This document shows positions 22,517-29,336 of a DNA stretch of 36,559 nt, piece by piece. The first letter of the stretch is position 1. The number at the start of each line of letters is the position of its first letter. Origin of the DNA: Yoonia sp. (GTDB taxonomy: Bacteria; Pseudomonadota; Alphaproteobacteria; Rhodobacterales; Rhodobacteraceae); assembly GCF_030731595.1 (NCBI RefSeq), contig NZ_JANQTS010000102.1, forward strand, positions 1 to 36,559. Reading direction: 5' to 3'. Position numbers and translations under genes: made by a program. Under the pieces are notes generated by a model. It made no database searches. It was not told where the DNA came from and saw only the letters and a program-made list of their open reading frames with translations.

Positions 22517-23559
22517 CGCGCGCGTTTCAGCATCCCGAACAGGTCGCGCGGGTCATCGGGGTCTGCGATCAGGTCGAGATCGGTGTAATAAGGCGTGTCC
22601 TTGATCTTCTCGTGGACATAGCGCAGGGCACTGAAATCCTCGATGGCAAAGCCGACACCATCAAAAAGGGTGACTTCACTGGCTGATTGCCGCCCCGATT
22701 GCTGGCCGGTGATGACCTGCCAGAGTTCGGTTACCGGATGATCGGCAGGCATCTGCTGGATTTCGCCCTCGATCCGCGTCTGCGGCGGATATTCCACAAA
22801 GACCGAAGCGCGCGCGACGATATCGCGGTGCAGTTCTGTCTTGCCCGGGCAGTCGCCGCCGATCGCGTTGATGTGGACACCGGCGCCAACCATGTTATCG
22901 GTCAGGATCGTTTGCATATCCTTGTCTGCGGTGGCAACCGTGATGACATCCGCGCCTTCAATCGCCTCTTCCGGCGTGGTGCAGGCGGTGATGTGAAAGC
23001 CAAGCCCTGCAAGGTTCTTCATGCATTTTTCGGTGGCGGCACTGTCGATATCGTAAAGCCGCACATGGTCGATCCCGCAGACCGCCTTGATCGCCAGACA
23101 CTGGAATTCGGACTGCGCGCCATTGCCGATCATCGCCATGGTTTTCGCGGCAGGTGATGCAAGATGCTTGGTGGCGACCGCCGACATCGCACCGGTGCGC
23201 AGGGCCGTCAGGATTGTCATTTCCGAAAACAGGATCGGATAGCCGGAATAGACCTCGGACAGAACCCCAAAGGCGGTCACGGTCTGCAAGCCTTCGCCCA
23301 TGTTCTTGGGGTGCCCGTTCACATATTTGAAGCCGTAGAATTTGCCGTCAGAGGTTGGCATGAGTTCAATCACACCCACATCCGAGTGGCTGCCCACGCG
23401 GGGCGTCTTGTCGAACAAGTCCCAGCGGGCAAAGTCTTTTTCGATCTCGGTGGCGAGGTCGGACAAAAAGGTTTCGATCCCGATGTGATGCACCAGACGC
23501 ATCATGTTATCGACGCTCACGAAAGGGACCATCGCCAGTTTTGACGCCTTCAGGCTCAT
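22513..23559 (-). CDS. Ornithine cyclodeaminase
   Basis: This 348-residue NAD-dependent enzyme converts ornithine to proline and ammonia. Visible blocks are FKYVNGHPKN (about residues 77-86), SGYPILFSEMTILTALRTGA (about 105-124), the Rossmann sequence MAMIGNGAQSEFQCLAI (about 141-157), and AGVHINAIGGDCPGKTEL; FDGVGFAIEDFSALRYV carries the expected catalytic acidic residue. The length fits ornithine cyclodeaminases rather than shorter mu-crystallin types. It starts inside the arginase stop (ATGA overlap), so the two make a coupled path from arginine through ornithine to proline. Confidence 0.93.
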   Translation of the reverse strand: MSLKASKLAMVPFVSVDNMMRLVHHIGIETFLSDLATEIEKDFARWDLFDKTPRVGSHSDVGVIELMPTSDGKFYGFKYVNGHPKNMGEGLQTVTAFGVLSEVYSGYPILFSEMTILTALRTGAMSAVATKHLASPAAKTMAMIGNGAQSEFQCLAIKAVCGIDHVRLYDIDSAATEKCMKNLAGLGFHITACTTPEEAIEGADVITVATADKDMQTILTDNMVGAGVHINAIGGDCPGKTELHRDIVARASVFVEYPPQTRIEGEIQQMPADHPVTELWQVITGQQSGRQSASEVTLFDGVGFAIEDFSALRYVHEKIKDTPYYTDLDLIADPDDPRDLFGMLKRAR

Positions 23560-24485
23560 GATTTGCTCCGTGTCGGGCGGTCAAAGACACGGCGGCCCAG
23601 CAATGACGCGGTCAGGTCGACCATCAGGTTGGCGGTCGTGCCGCGATCATCCAGAAAGGGGTTGAGTTCGACCAGATCAAGCGATGTGACCAGCCCGCTG
23701 TCTGACAGCATCTCCATCACCAGATGGCCTTCACGGACGGTGGCACCGCCGGGGACAGTGGTGCCGACCGCAGGGGCGATGGATGGATCAAGAAAATCAA
23801 CATCCAAAGAGACATGCAGCATGCCATTTGCCGCCGCGACACGGTCAAGGAAGGTTTGCAAGGGCGCGCTGATCCCTTCCTCGTCGATCCGGCGCATATC
23901 GACCAGCATCACGTCACCGTCGTCCAGCACAGCATGTTCTGCCGCATCGACAGAGCGCAGGCCGATCATGCAGATATTCTGCGTCTCGACCTTTACAGGG
24001 AGGGGCGGGTAAGCGTCAAAGCCAGCGCGTCCGGTCACGTAACCCACGGGCGTGCCATGCAGATTTCCGCTGTCGGTGGTGTCGGGGGTATGAATATCGC
24101 TATGGGCGTCCAGCCACAGCGCAAAGAACGGGCGGTTCCGGGATGCGGCATGTGCCGCCATCCCGGCCACGGTACCGGCGGCCAGCGCATGATCGCCACC
24201 CATAAAGATCGGCATACCGCGCTTGGCGGTGTCTTGTGCCGCGGCCATCAGCGTCTGGGTCCAGCCCACGTTTTCCGCGAGCTTATGCACCAGCGGGTTG
24301 CGCGGCGCAGGCACCGTGACTTCGGCTGGAGCAAGATTGCCAATGTCTTCGACCGTATGGCCCAGAGCTGTCAGCGCCTCTGCGATACCGGCCGTGCGGT
24401 AGGCGTCAGGCCCCATAAGACAGCCCCGGCGCCGCTTGCCGCAGTCCACAGGGGCCCCAATCAATATGCAGTGTTTTTGTGTCAT
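23556..24485 (-). CDS. Arginase
   Basis: A 309-residue enzyme of the ureohydrolase family that splits arginine into ornithine and urea. The manganese ligands are visible: GGDHALA (His99), DAHSDIHTP (Asp126, His128, Asp130) and SLDVDFLDP (Asp228, Asp230). The N-terminal IGAPVDCGKRRRGCLMGPDA is typical of bacterial arginases. I chose the ATG at 24485; a TTG at 24503 is an alternative. It is the first gene of an operon with ornithine cyclodeaminase (4-base overlap) and is divergent from the Lrp-type regulator, whose operator-like palindromes lie just upstream. Confidence 0.94.
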   Translation of the reverse strand: MTQKHCILIGAPVDCGKRRRGCLMGPDAYRTAGIAEALTALGHTVEDIGNLAPAEVTVPAPRNPLVHKLAENVGWTQTLMAAAQDTAKRGMPIFMGGDHALAAGTVAGMAAHAASRNRPFFALWLDAHSDIHTPDTTDSGNLHGTPVGYVTGRAGFDAYPPLPVKVETQNICMIGLRSVDAAEHAVLDDGDVMLVDMRRIDEEGISAPLQTFLDRVAAANGMLHVSLDVDFLDPSIAPAVGTTVPGGATVREGHLVMEMLSDSGLVTSLDLVELNPFLDDRGTTANLMVDLTASLLGRRVFDRPTRSKS

Positions 24486-24495
24486 ATCCGCAATC

Positions 24496-24503
24496 TTGCG
24501 CAA
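24496..24503. promoter_or_regulatory. TTGCGCAA palindrome upstream of arginase
   Basis: A perfect 8-base palindrome, 11 bases before the arginase ATG. The near-identical TTGTGCAA recurs 34 bases away at 24530-24537, about three helical turns, which is a spacing suited to Lrp-type octamers. Confidence 0.45.
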
Positions 24504-24525
24504 AAGCAGGGGTGTCGTAAGCCCG

Positions 24526-24541
24526 CATTTTGTGCAAAATG
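24526..24541. promoter_or_regulatory. 16-bp palindrome between arginase and the Lrp-type gene
   Basis: CATTTTG (24526-24532), TG, CAAAATG (24535-24541) is a perfect dyad. It lies in the 86-base divergent region and includes an alternative ATG of the regulator, which argues for the later start at 24572. It is a good candidate Lrp operator. Confidence 0.55.
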
Positions 24542-24571
24542 GGCAGGAAACTTACAGATCGGGCAATTGAA

Positions 24572-24991
24572 ATGGACAGTTTGGATGGTCACCTGATTGC
24601 GGCCCTCAAAAGCAATGGCAGGGCCACATTGTCAGAACTGGCCGACCTGCTGGGCGTGACCCGCAGCACGGTGCGTGTGCGGCTCGATCGCCTTGTTCAG
24701 GGCGGTGAAATCGCGGGGTTTACGGTGCTCACACGCTCTGACGTGCGCCCGGATGCGGTGCGCGGGCTGATGATGCTGGAAATCGCAGGGCGCGGGGCGG
24801 AAAAGATCATGAAGCAGTTGCAGCGTATGCATCAGGTGCAGGCGGTCCATTCCACCAATGGCACCTGGGATTTGATCGCGGAAATCGGGGCCGAAACGCT
24901 CGAGGCCTTCGATCAGGTCTTGTTCGCAATCCGCCGGATGGAGGGCGTCACGCGCTCCGAGACAAGCCTGTTGCTGTCGACGCGCCGCTAA
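24572..24991 (+). CDS. Lrp/AsnC-family transcriptional regulator
   Basis: A 139-residue regulator. The N-terminal helix-turn-helix is typical: LDGHLIAALKSNGRATLSEL, then ADLLGVTRSTVRVRLDRL. The C-terminal RAM domain follows (LMMLEIAGRGAEKIMKQL and VQAVHSTNGTWDLIAEIGAE), where an amino-acid effector would bind. I took the ATG at 24572; an ATG at 24539 would add 11 residues but lies in the palindrome. It is divergent from the arginase operon, so it most likely senses arginine or a related amino acid and controls that operon. It overlaps the dsbB-like gene by 44 bases, end to end. Confidence 0.9.
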   Translation: MDSLDGHLIAALKSNGRATLSELADLLGVTRSTVRVRLDRLVQGGEIAGFTVLTRSDVRPDAVRGLMMLEIAGRGAEKIMKQLQRMHQVQAVHSTNGTWDLIAEIGAETLEAFDQVLFAIRRMEGVTRSETSLLLSTRR

Positions 24992-25439
24992 GACGGACGG
25001 CGATGACCCAAAGCGCCACAAGACCAAGGGAAAGCAGAGCGTTCCAGCTTGCCATGGAAAGAGTCAGGAACTCCCAACTCACTTGGTCGCACATGACCAC
25101 GCGCGGGCCTGCAATCGTCAGCAGATCGGACCCGCTCAGCCCAGACAGACTGCCGCCGCCTGTGCAGCTTGTGGGACCTTCCCACCAATCGCGCTCGACC
25201 CCCGTGTGGAACACCCCGATGCCCGCCGTTGTCGCGGCAGCCAACGCACCAAGCGCGGGCAAGAGCGGGCCCTTTACCCTGAGGGACAGAACACCGATCA
25301 GGATCGCCGCCACATGCGGCCATCTTTGCCACAAACACATCGCACAAGGCGGATATCCAAGCGCCTGAAAAAGATAGGCCCCCGCCAAAAGTGCCGCTGA
25401 TCCGCCTGCGGCCAAAGCGACCATGAGGTTGCGTGTCAT
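24948..25439 (-). CDS. DsbB-like disulfide bond formation protein
   Basis: A 163-residue inner-membrane protein with about four transmembrane helices. DsbB proteins reoxidise periplasmic DsbA and pass electrons to quinone. The first redox pair is CAMC (Cys32, Cys35) in PPCAMCLWQRWPH. The second pair is Cys92 (GPTSCTGGG) and Cys117 (VVMCDQ), in a loop before the last helix. The family is thus well supported, with a longer second-pair spacing than in E. coli. It starts in the stop of the DedA-like gene (ATGA). Its 3' end overlaps the Lrp-type gene by 44 bases. Confidence 0.9.
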   Translation of the reverse strand: MTRNLMVALAAGGSAALLAGAYLFQALGYPPCAMCLWQRWPHVAAILIGVLSLRVKGPLLPALGALAAATTAGIGVFHTGVERDWWEGPTSCTGGGSLSGLSGSDLLTIAGPRVVMCDQVSWEFLTLSMASWNALLSLGLVALWVIAVRLSGASTATGLSRSA

Positions 25440-26014
25440 AGCAGCCCCACCATGGCAAAACCGCCGATCAGCAGCACGCAGAAGAGGATGAACATCAGAC
25501 CCAGCCGTTTTTCGATGAAATCGCGGATCGGTTCTCCGAATTTCCACAGCAGTGCTGCGACAAGGAAGAACCGGATCGCGCGGGCAAAGATGGACGAGGC
25601 GATAAAGACCCCCAGCGGTAGACCCGTCACACCAGAGGCAATCGTGATCACCTTGAACGGCAAGAAAGTGACACCGGCCACAACAACAGCCCAAGCGCCA
25701 TATTGGTTAAAGACCGCCGACATTTCCTCGAAACTGTCGGCCTTGCCGTAAATTTCCAGAATGGGTTGGCCGACGCTCTCCATCAGCACAGCACCGATGT
25801 AATAGCCGAACAAACCACCCAGCACCGAAGCCAGCGTTGCAACGAGGGCAATCAGGAACGCGCGTGAGGGGCGCGCAATGATCATCGGGATCATCAAGAC
25901 ATCGGGGGGAATCGGAAAGAAGGACGATTCGACAAAAGCAACAACCGCCAGTGCCCACAAAGCGTAGGGCGATTTTGCCAGCGAGATGGTCCAGTCGTAG
26001 AGCCTGCGTAACAT
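25436..26014 (-). CDS. DedA/YqaA-family membrane protein
   Basis: A 192-residue multi-pass membrane protein of the DedA superfamily, in the YqaA-like subgroup. The conserved glutamate segment is VAFVESSFFPIPPDVLMIP (about residues 25-43); the glycine-rich helix VLGGLFGYYIGAVLMESVG and the later FLPFKVITIASGVTGLPLGV also fit. DedA proteins are linked to lipid carrier recycling and membrane homeostasis. The ATG at 26014 is chosen because upstream sequence loses the membrane character. It is the first gene of a pair with the dsbB-like gene, overlapping by 4 bases. Confidence 0.9.
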   Translation of the reverse strand: MLRRLYDWTISLAKSPYALWALAVVAFVESSFFPIPPDVLMIPMIIARPSRAFLIALVATLASVLGGLFGYYIGAVLMESVGQPILEIYGKADSFEEMSAVFNQYGAWAVVVAGVTFLPFKVITIASGVTGLPLGVFIASSIFARAIRFFLVAALLWKFGEPIRDFIEKRLGLMFILFCVLLIGGFAMVGLL

Positions 26015-26128
26015 GCGATGCGATGCCTTGTCGTTTTCCTGCTTAGGCCACGCAAGCGCGCAACCGTCAAGCTTGTGCAGCAATATAATACACTTAAACT
26101 GCATCGCGACAGGTAGGGAGACGACCTC

Positions 26129-26983
26129 ATGAAATGGCAGGGACGGCGCGGCAGCCGCAATATCGAAGACCGGCGCAGGCAGGGCGGCACGCGCAGTGCA
26201 GGCAGTATCGGCGGCATCGGGCTTATCGCCGTCTTGCTCATCGGCTACTTTTTGGGGATTGATGTCACGCCTTTGCTGGACGACGGAGCCTTGGGCGGGG
26301 TCCAGACCACCCAGAATGTCGAGATCACGCCGGCCGACGAGCGTGCGGCGCAATTTGTCTCTGTCACTCTTGCCGATACCGAAGAGGTCTGGACCGATAT
26401 CTTTGCCCGTCAGGTCGGGGCAGACTATGCCGCGCCTATTCTTGTTTTGTTCAAGGGACAGACACGATCGGCCTGCGGCGGCGCATCGGCAGCGACCGGA
26501 CCGTTCTACTGCCCGCCAGAGCGCAAAGCCTTTCTTGATACGGATTTCTTCACAACACTCGAACGCCGGTTGGGTGCATCGGGAGATTTTGCCGCAGCTT
26601 ACGTCGTCGCTCATGAAGTTGCGCACCACGTGCAAAACGAACTGGGGATCTTGGGACAGGTCAATCAGTTGCGCAGCCAGATGTCCGAGGCAGAGTCGAA
26701 CGCCATGTCGGTTCGTGTCGAATTACAGGCCGATTGCTTTGCAGGAATCTGGACCCGCGCAGTGCAGGAACGCTTTGGCAGTCTAGAGCAGGGCGACATC
26801 GCCGAAGCGATGAATGCGGCAGCCCAAATCGGCGATGATACCCTGCAACGCAATGCCGGACAGACTGTCCGGCCGCATACATTTACCCATGGCACCAGCG
26901 CCCAACGCCAACGCTGGTTCAGCCGCGGGTTGGAAAGTGGCAACCTATCCGACTGCGATACATTCGCGGCCACAAGATTGTAG
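26129..26983 (+). CDS. Neutral zinc metallopeptidase (YpfJ family)
   Basis: A 284-residue protein with an N-terminal membrane anchor (about residues 28-45, after a very basic start). The zinc motif HEVAHH is at residues 162-167 within VVAHEVAHHVQNELG, and the third ligand region is VELQADCFAGIW. FYCPPERKAFLDTDFF precedes them, as in YpfJ proteins. The ending GTSAQRQRWFSRGLESG is also a family marker. The active site probably faces the periplasm; no substrate is known. GGGAG lies 8 bases before the ATG. It is divergent from the DedA-dsbB pair. Confidence 0.94.
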   Translation: MKWQGRRGSRNIEDRRRQGGTRSAGSIGGIGLIAVLLIGYFLGIDVTPLLDDGALGGVQTTQNVEITPADERAAQFVSVTLADTEEVWTDIFARQVGADYAAPILVLFKGQTRSACGGASAATGPFYCPPERKAFLDTDFFTTLERRLGASGDFAAAYVVAHEVAHHVQNELGILGQVNQLRSQMSEAESNAMSVRVELQADCFAGIWTRAVQERFGSLEQGDIAEAMNAAAQIGDDTLQRNAGQTVRPHTFTHGTSAQRQRWFSRGLESGNLSDCDTFAATRL

Positions 26984-27039
26984 CAAATCCCGATTGACGG
27001 GACTTGCTTGCGGCTTTAGGAGATGCGCACTGACACAAA

Positions 27040-27125
27040 GCCGATGTGGCGGAATGGTAGACGCAGGGGATTCAAAATCCCCCGATGGTAACATCGTGAG
27101 AGTTCGAGTCTCTCCATCGGCACCA
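27040..27125 (+). tRNA. tRNA-Leu (anticodon CAA)
   Basis: The acceptor stem is GCCGATG (27040-27046) paired with CATCGGC (27115-27121), with discriminator A at 27122 and an encoded CCA at 27123-27125. The anticodon loop TTCAAAA sits between GGGGA and TCCCC, giving anticodon CAA (27073-27075), which reads UUG. The long variable arm, CGATGGTAACATCG, and the TTCGAGT T-loop are as expected for a leucine tRNA. No integrase or repeated tRNA 3' end is visible nearby. Confidence 0.96.
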
Positions 27126-27496
27126 CAACCAAAGAATGCCTGACATGCCGTAACGTCACGCAAGGGTTGGTGGCATTCCTAAGTTTATGCACAAAATAAG
27201 CTCGATTTTGACATAATTTGCTGTCATTGTCGACGTGAGGTCAGGGCGTGGGTGCAGCGTGGCTATTGTCTTGCATGCCCCCGAAACACTTGAATAAAAG
27301 CCAACAAAGCCGAACGGCGCATATAAGTCGATGGTTGGTCTTTGACTATTCAGGTTAACCCGCATTTGACCTTCGTCGATCACGCGCCGTTTTGCGGCGC
27401 GCAAAAGAAAGTAAACGAACTGGATGTTTGGCCTTCCGGTTTGTGTGTTTGAGGTAGCGAGAGCGTCATGTGCCAAGAAGTCCGGGATCTGCGTGG
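27126..27496. other. Intergenic region before the Hint-domain gene
   Basis: No convincing gene lies in these 371 bases. Small dyads are present: TGACA...TGTCA near 27209-27226, and TTTTGCG (27390-27396) with CGCAAAA (27400-27406), the latter without a T-run and so not a terminator. An open frame on the minus strand crosses the region but shows no family resemblance or ribosome-binding site. It probably holds the promoter of the Hint-domain gene. Confidence 0.5.
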
Positions 27497-28756
27497 ATGA
27501 CAAAATTCACGCTGGATTGGTCAGCAACTGATGTGGACGGCGTGAACCGTGTTTTGTCTTCTGGACAAACCGCGCAATTTACCGTGTCCACGTCTGCGGA
27601 CGGCGTGGCGTCAGACTGGTCCATCACCACCTGCGATGGACAGGCTTGGCTAGCCGGCAGGGCTGGGGCGGGACCTCTTGAGGTCAACATCGCTTTTGCT
27701 GACCCCGTCGCGGATCTTGCTTTTGAACTCCTTGATCTGGATGCTGATCGGTCAGGTGATCCAGTGGCTTGGCAAGACGCGATTGCTGTGATCGGGCAAG
27801 ACGATGCCGGCCATCAGGTTCCTGTCGGCCTATCCGATCCGCGCCGCCAAGACGTAGCCAGCGTTCCCGGGACGGATCATCACCCGCTCAATCGTGTTGC
27901 CATCACAACAAGCGGCCCTGTTACCCTTTTGACAGTCCGCATTGAAAGCAGCGATGCGTCGCACTTTATTGGCATCGGCCAGATCTCTTTCGAGACCGAC
28001 AGCGCTTTCGGCTTTGACGATGAGGATGAGGATGACGACTTTGATATCCTGAGCCTGCTTGGCGCGGATGTCGATGTGATCAGCTATGACACAGCCGACC
28101 CCGGCGCAGGGCGTGTGACCTTCCTTGACGGGAACACAATGCTCTTTTCACAGATCGAGCATATCATTCCCTGCTTTACGCCCGGCACAGCGATTGCCAC
28201 GCCGAAAGGGGAAATTGCGGTCGAAAAGCTGAAGGTGGGTGATCGCGTCTTGACGCGCGACAACGGCATTCAACGCATCAACTGGATCGGGACCAAGCGG
28301 ATCGATTTCGATCAGCTGAAGTCGACACCGCAATTCCGTCCCATCTTGATCAAGCAAGGTGCGATCGGGGACGGATTGCCAGAGCGGGATATGCTTGTCT
28401 CGCCCAGCCACCGGATGTTGATCGTGTCGGAATTTGCGCAGCTTTATTTTGGCCAATCAGAGGTCTTGGTTGCCGCCAAGCATATGTTGGCCATGGATGG
28501 TGTCGAAATCTCCAATCAACCTTATGTCACTTACGTGCATTTCATGTGCGACAACCATGAAATTGTTCTGTCTGACGGCACATGGAGCGAAAGTTATCAG
28601 CCCGGTGACTTTACCCTCAAAGGCTTTGACAATGACCAGCGCGAAGAGCTGTTTGCGCTCTTTCCGGAACTGGCCACCAAAGAGGGGATCGCGGCCTATG
28701 GTGCGGCGCGGCGCACTTTGTCAAAGCGCGAAGCCAAACTTCTGTTCAAAGGCTAG
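27497..28756 (+). CDS. Hint-domain (Hedgehog/intein-type) protein
   Basis: A 419-residue acidic protein. Residues 1-170 resemble a beta-rich extracellular domain (VADLAFELLDLDAD, VTLLTVRIESSDASHFIGIG). A run of acidic residues, DDEDEDDDFD (174-183), links it to a Hint domain beginning IIPCFTPGTAIATPKG, with Cys226 in the autocatalytic position, followed by VEKLKVGDRVLTRDNGIQ and HRMLIVSEFAQLYFG. No terminal His-Asn-Cys type splice junction is present, so self-splicing is not expected. Such proteins are common in Rhodobacterales and often secreted by type I systems. The ATG at 27497 is chosen; a GTG at 27470 is an alternative, and neither has a good ribosome-binding site. The last 11 bases overlap the next gene. 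Confidence 0.82.
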   Translation: MTKFTLDWSATDVDGVNRVLSSGQTAQFTVSTSADGVASDWSITTCDGQAWLAGRAGAGPLEVNIAFADPVADLAFELLDLDADRSGDPVAWQDAIAVIGQDDAGHQVPVGLSDPRRQDVASVPGTDHHPLNRVAITTSGPVTLLTVRIESSDASHFIGIGQISFETDSAFGFDDEDEDDDFDILSLLGADVDVISYDTADPGAGRVTFLDGNTMLFSQIEHIIPCFTPGTAIATPKGEIAVEKLKVGDRVLTRDNGIQRINWIGTKRIDFDQLKSTPQFRPILIKQGAIGDGLPERDMLVSPSHRMLIVSEFAQLYFGQSEVLVAAKHMLAMDGVEISNQPYVTYVHFMCDNHEIVLSDGTWSESYQPGDFTLKGFDNDQREELFALFPELATKEGIAAYGAARRTLSKREAKLLFKG

Positions 28757-29336
28757 TCTTGCGCCAGTCTGCCCAGTCTTCGGGCGTGTCCAGATCAAGC
28801 CTTGCGCGCTGACCGGGCAGATTGACCAGATGCGTTCTGTCGCGCAGCGGTTTCACAAGCGCCGCACCACCGTCATCGCCCTGCAAGGTCGCGAATTGCG
28901 CGCGCAGGCTGGCTGCAAAGATGACCGGATGACCGGGCTTGCCGTCTGCAGTCGCGCCGCGCCAGATCAGCGCATCAGGATAGGCGGCTCTGGCAGCCAA
29001 GACGGCCGCCAGATCGGCCTTTTCCAGCGCCACCAGATCACCCAGCACCATCATGAAATCCACATCTTCCGGCAGTTGCGCCACAGCCCCGCGCAGCGTG
29101 CCGCTCATGCCTTCCGCTGCATCGGGCACCGCAAGGATCGTGATAGGCAAATCCGCAAGCGCCTGCGCCCGCGGATGGTTCAACGCGGGCAAGGCCACAT
29201 AGACCGGACAGGCGGTGCCAAGCGCATGGCGCGCCTGCCGGTGCAGCAAGGTTTCTCCGCCCACATCCTCAAGCAGTTTGTCAGCCCCGCGCATCCGGCT
29301 GGACGACCCTGCTGCAAGGATCAGGATCGGGATCAT
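28746..29336 (-). CDS. MobA-like nucleotidyltransferase
   Basis: A 196-residue NTP-transferase-fold protein related to molybdenum-cofactor guanylyl- and cytidylyltransferases (MobA/MocA). The nucleotide-binding start is LILAAGSSSRMRGADKLLED (residues 5-24), with the invariant Arg and Lys; FMMVLGDLVALEKADL has a conserved aspartate for metal binding, and GKPGHPVIF follows. RARLDLDTPEDWADW is the usual C-terminal closing motif. Its start overlaps the stop of the FAD/GcvT dehydrogenase gene by 4 bases (ATGA), so it is translated with it. The acceptor may be molybdopterin or another phosphorylated compound. Confidence 0.85.
   Translation of the reverse strand: MIPILILAAGSSSRMRGADKLLEDVGGETLLHRQARHALGTACPVYVALPALNHPRAQALADLPITILAVPDAAEGMSGTLRGAVAQLPEDVDFMMVLGDLVALEKADLAAVLAARAAYPDALIWRGATADGKPGHPVIFAASLRAQFATLQGDDGGAALVKPLRDRTHLVNLPGQRARLDLDTPEDWADWRKTSL

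Noticed and set aside
27040-27200. tRNA-Leu as an integration site for a mobile element
   Set aside because: No integrase, direct repeat of the tRNA end or foreign gene cluster is visible downstream.
27390-27406. Terminator-like hairpin TTTTGCG/CGCAAAA
   Set aside because: No T-run follows on either strand, so it does not fit an intrinsic terminator.
27156-27503. A 115-codon open frame on the minus strand after the tRNA
   Set aside because: No ribosome-binding site and no family resemblance; it crosses the probable promoter of the Hint-domain gene.
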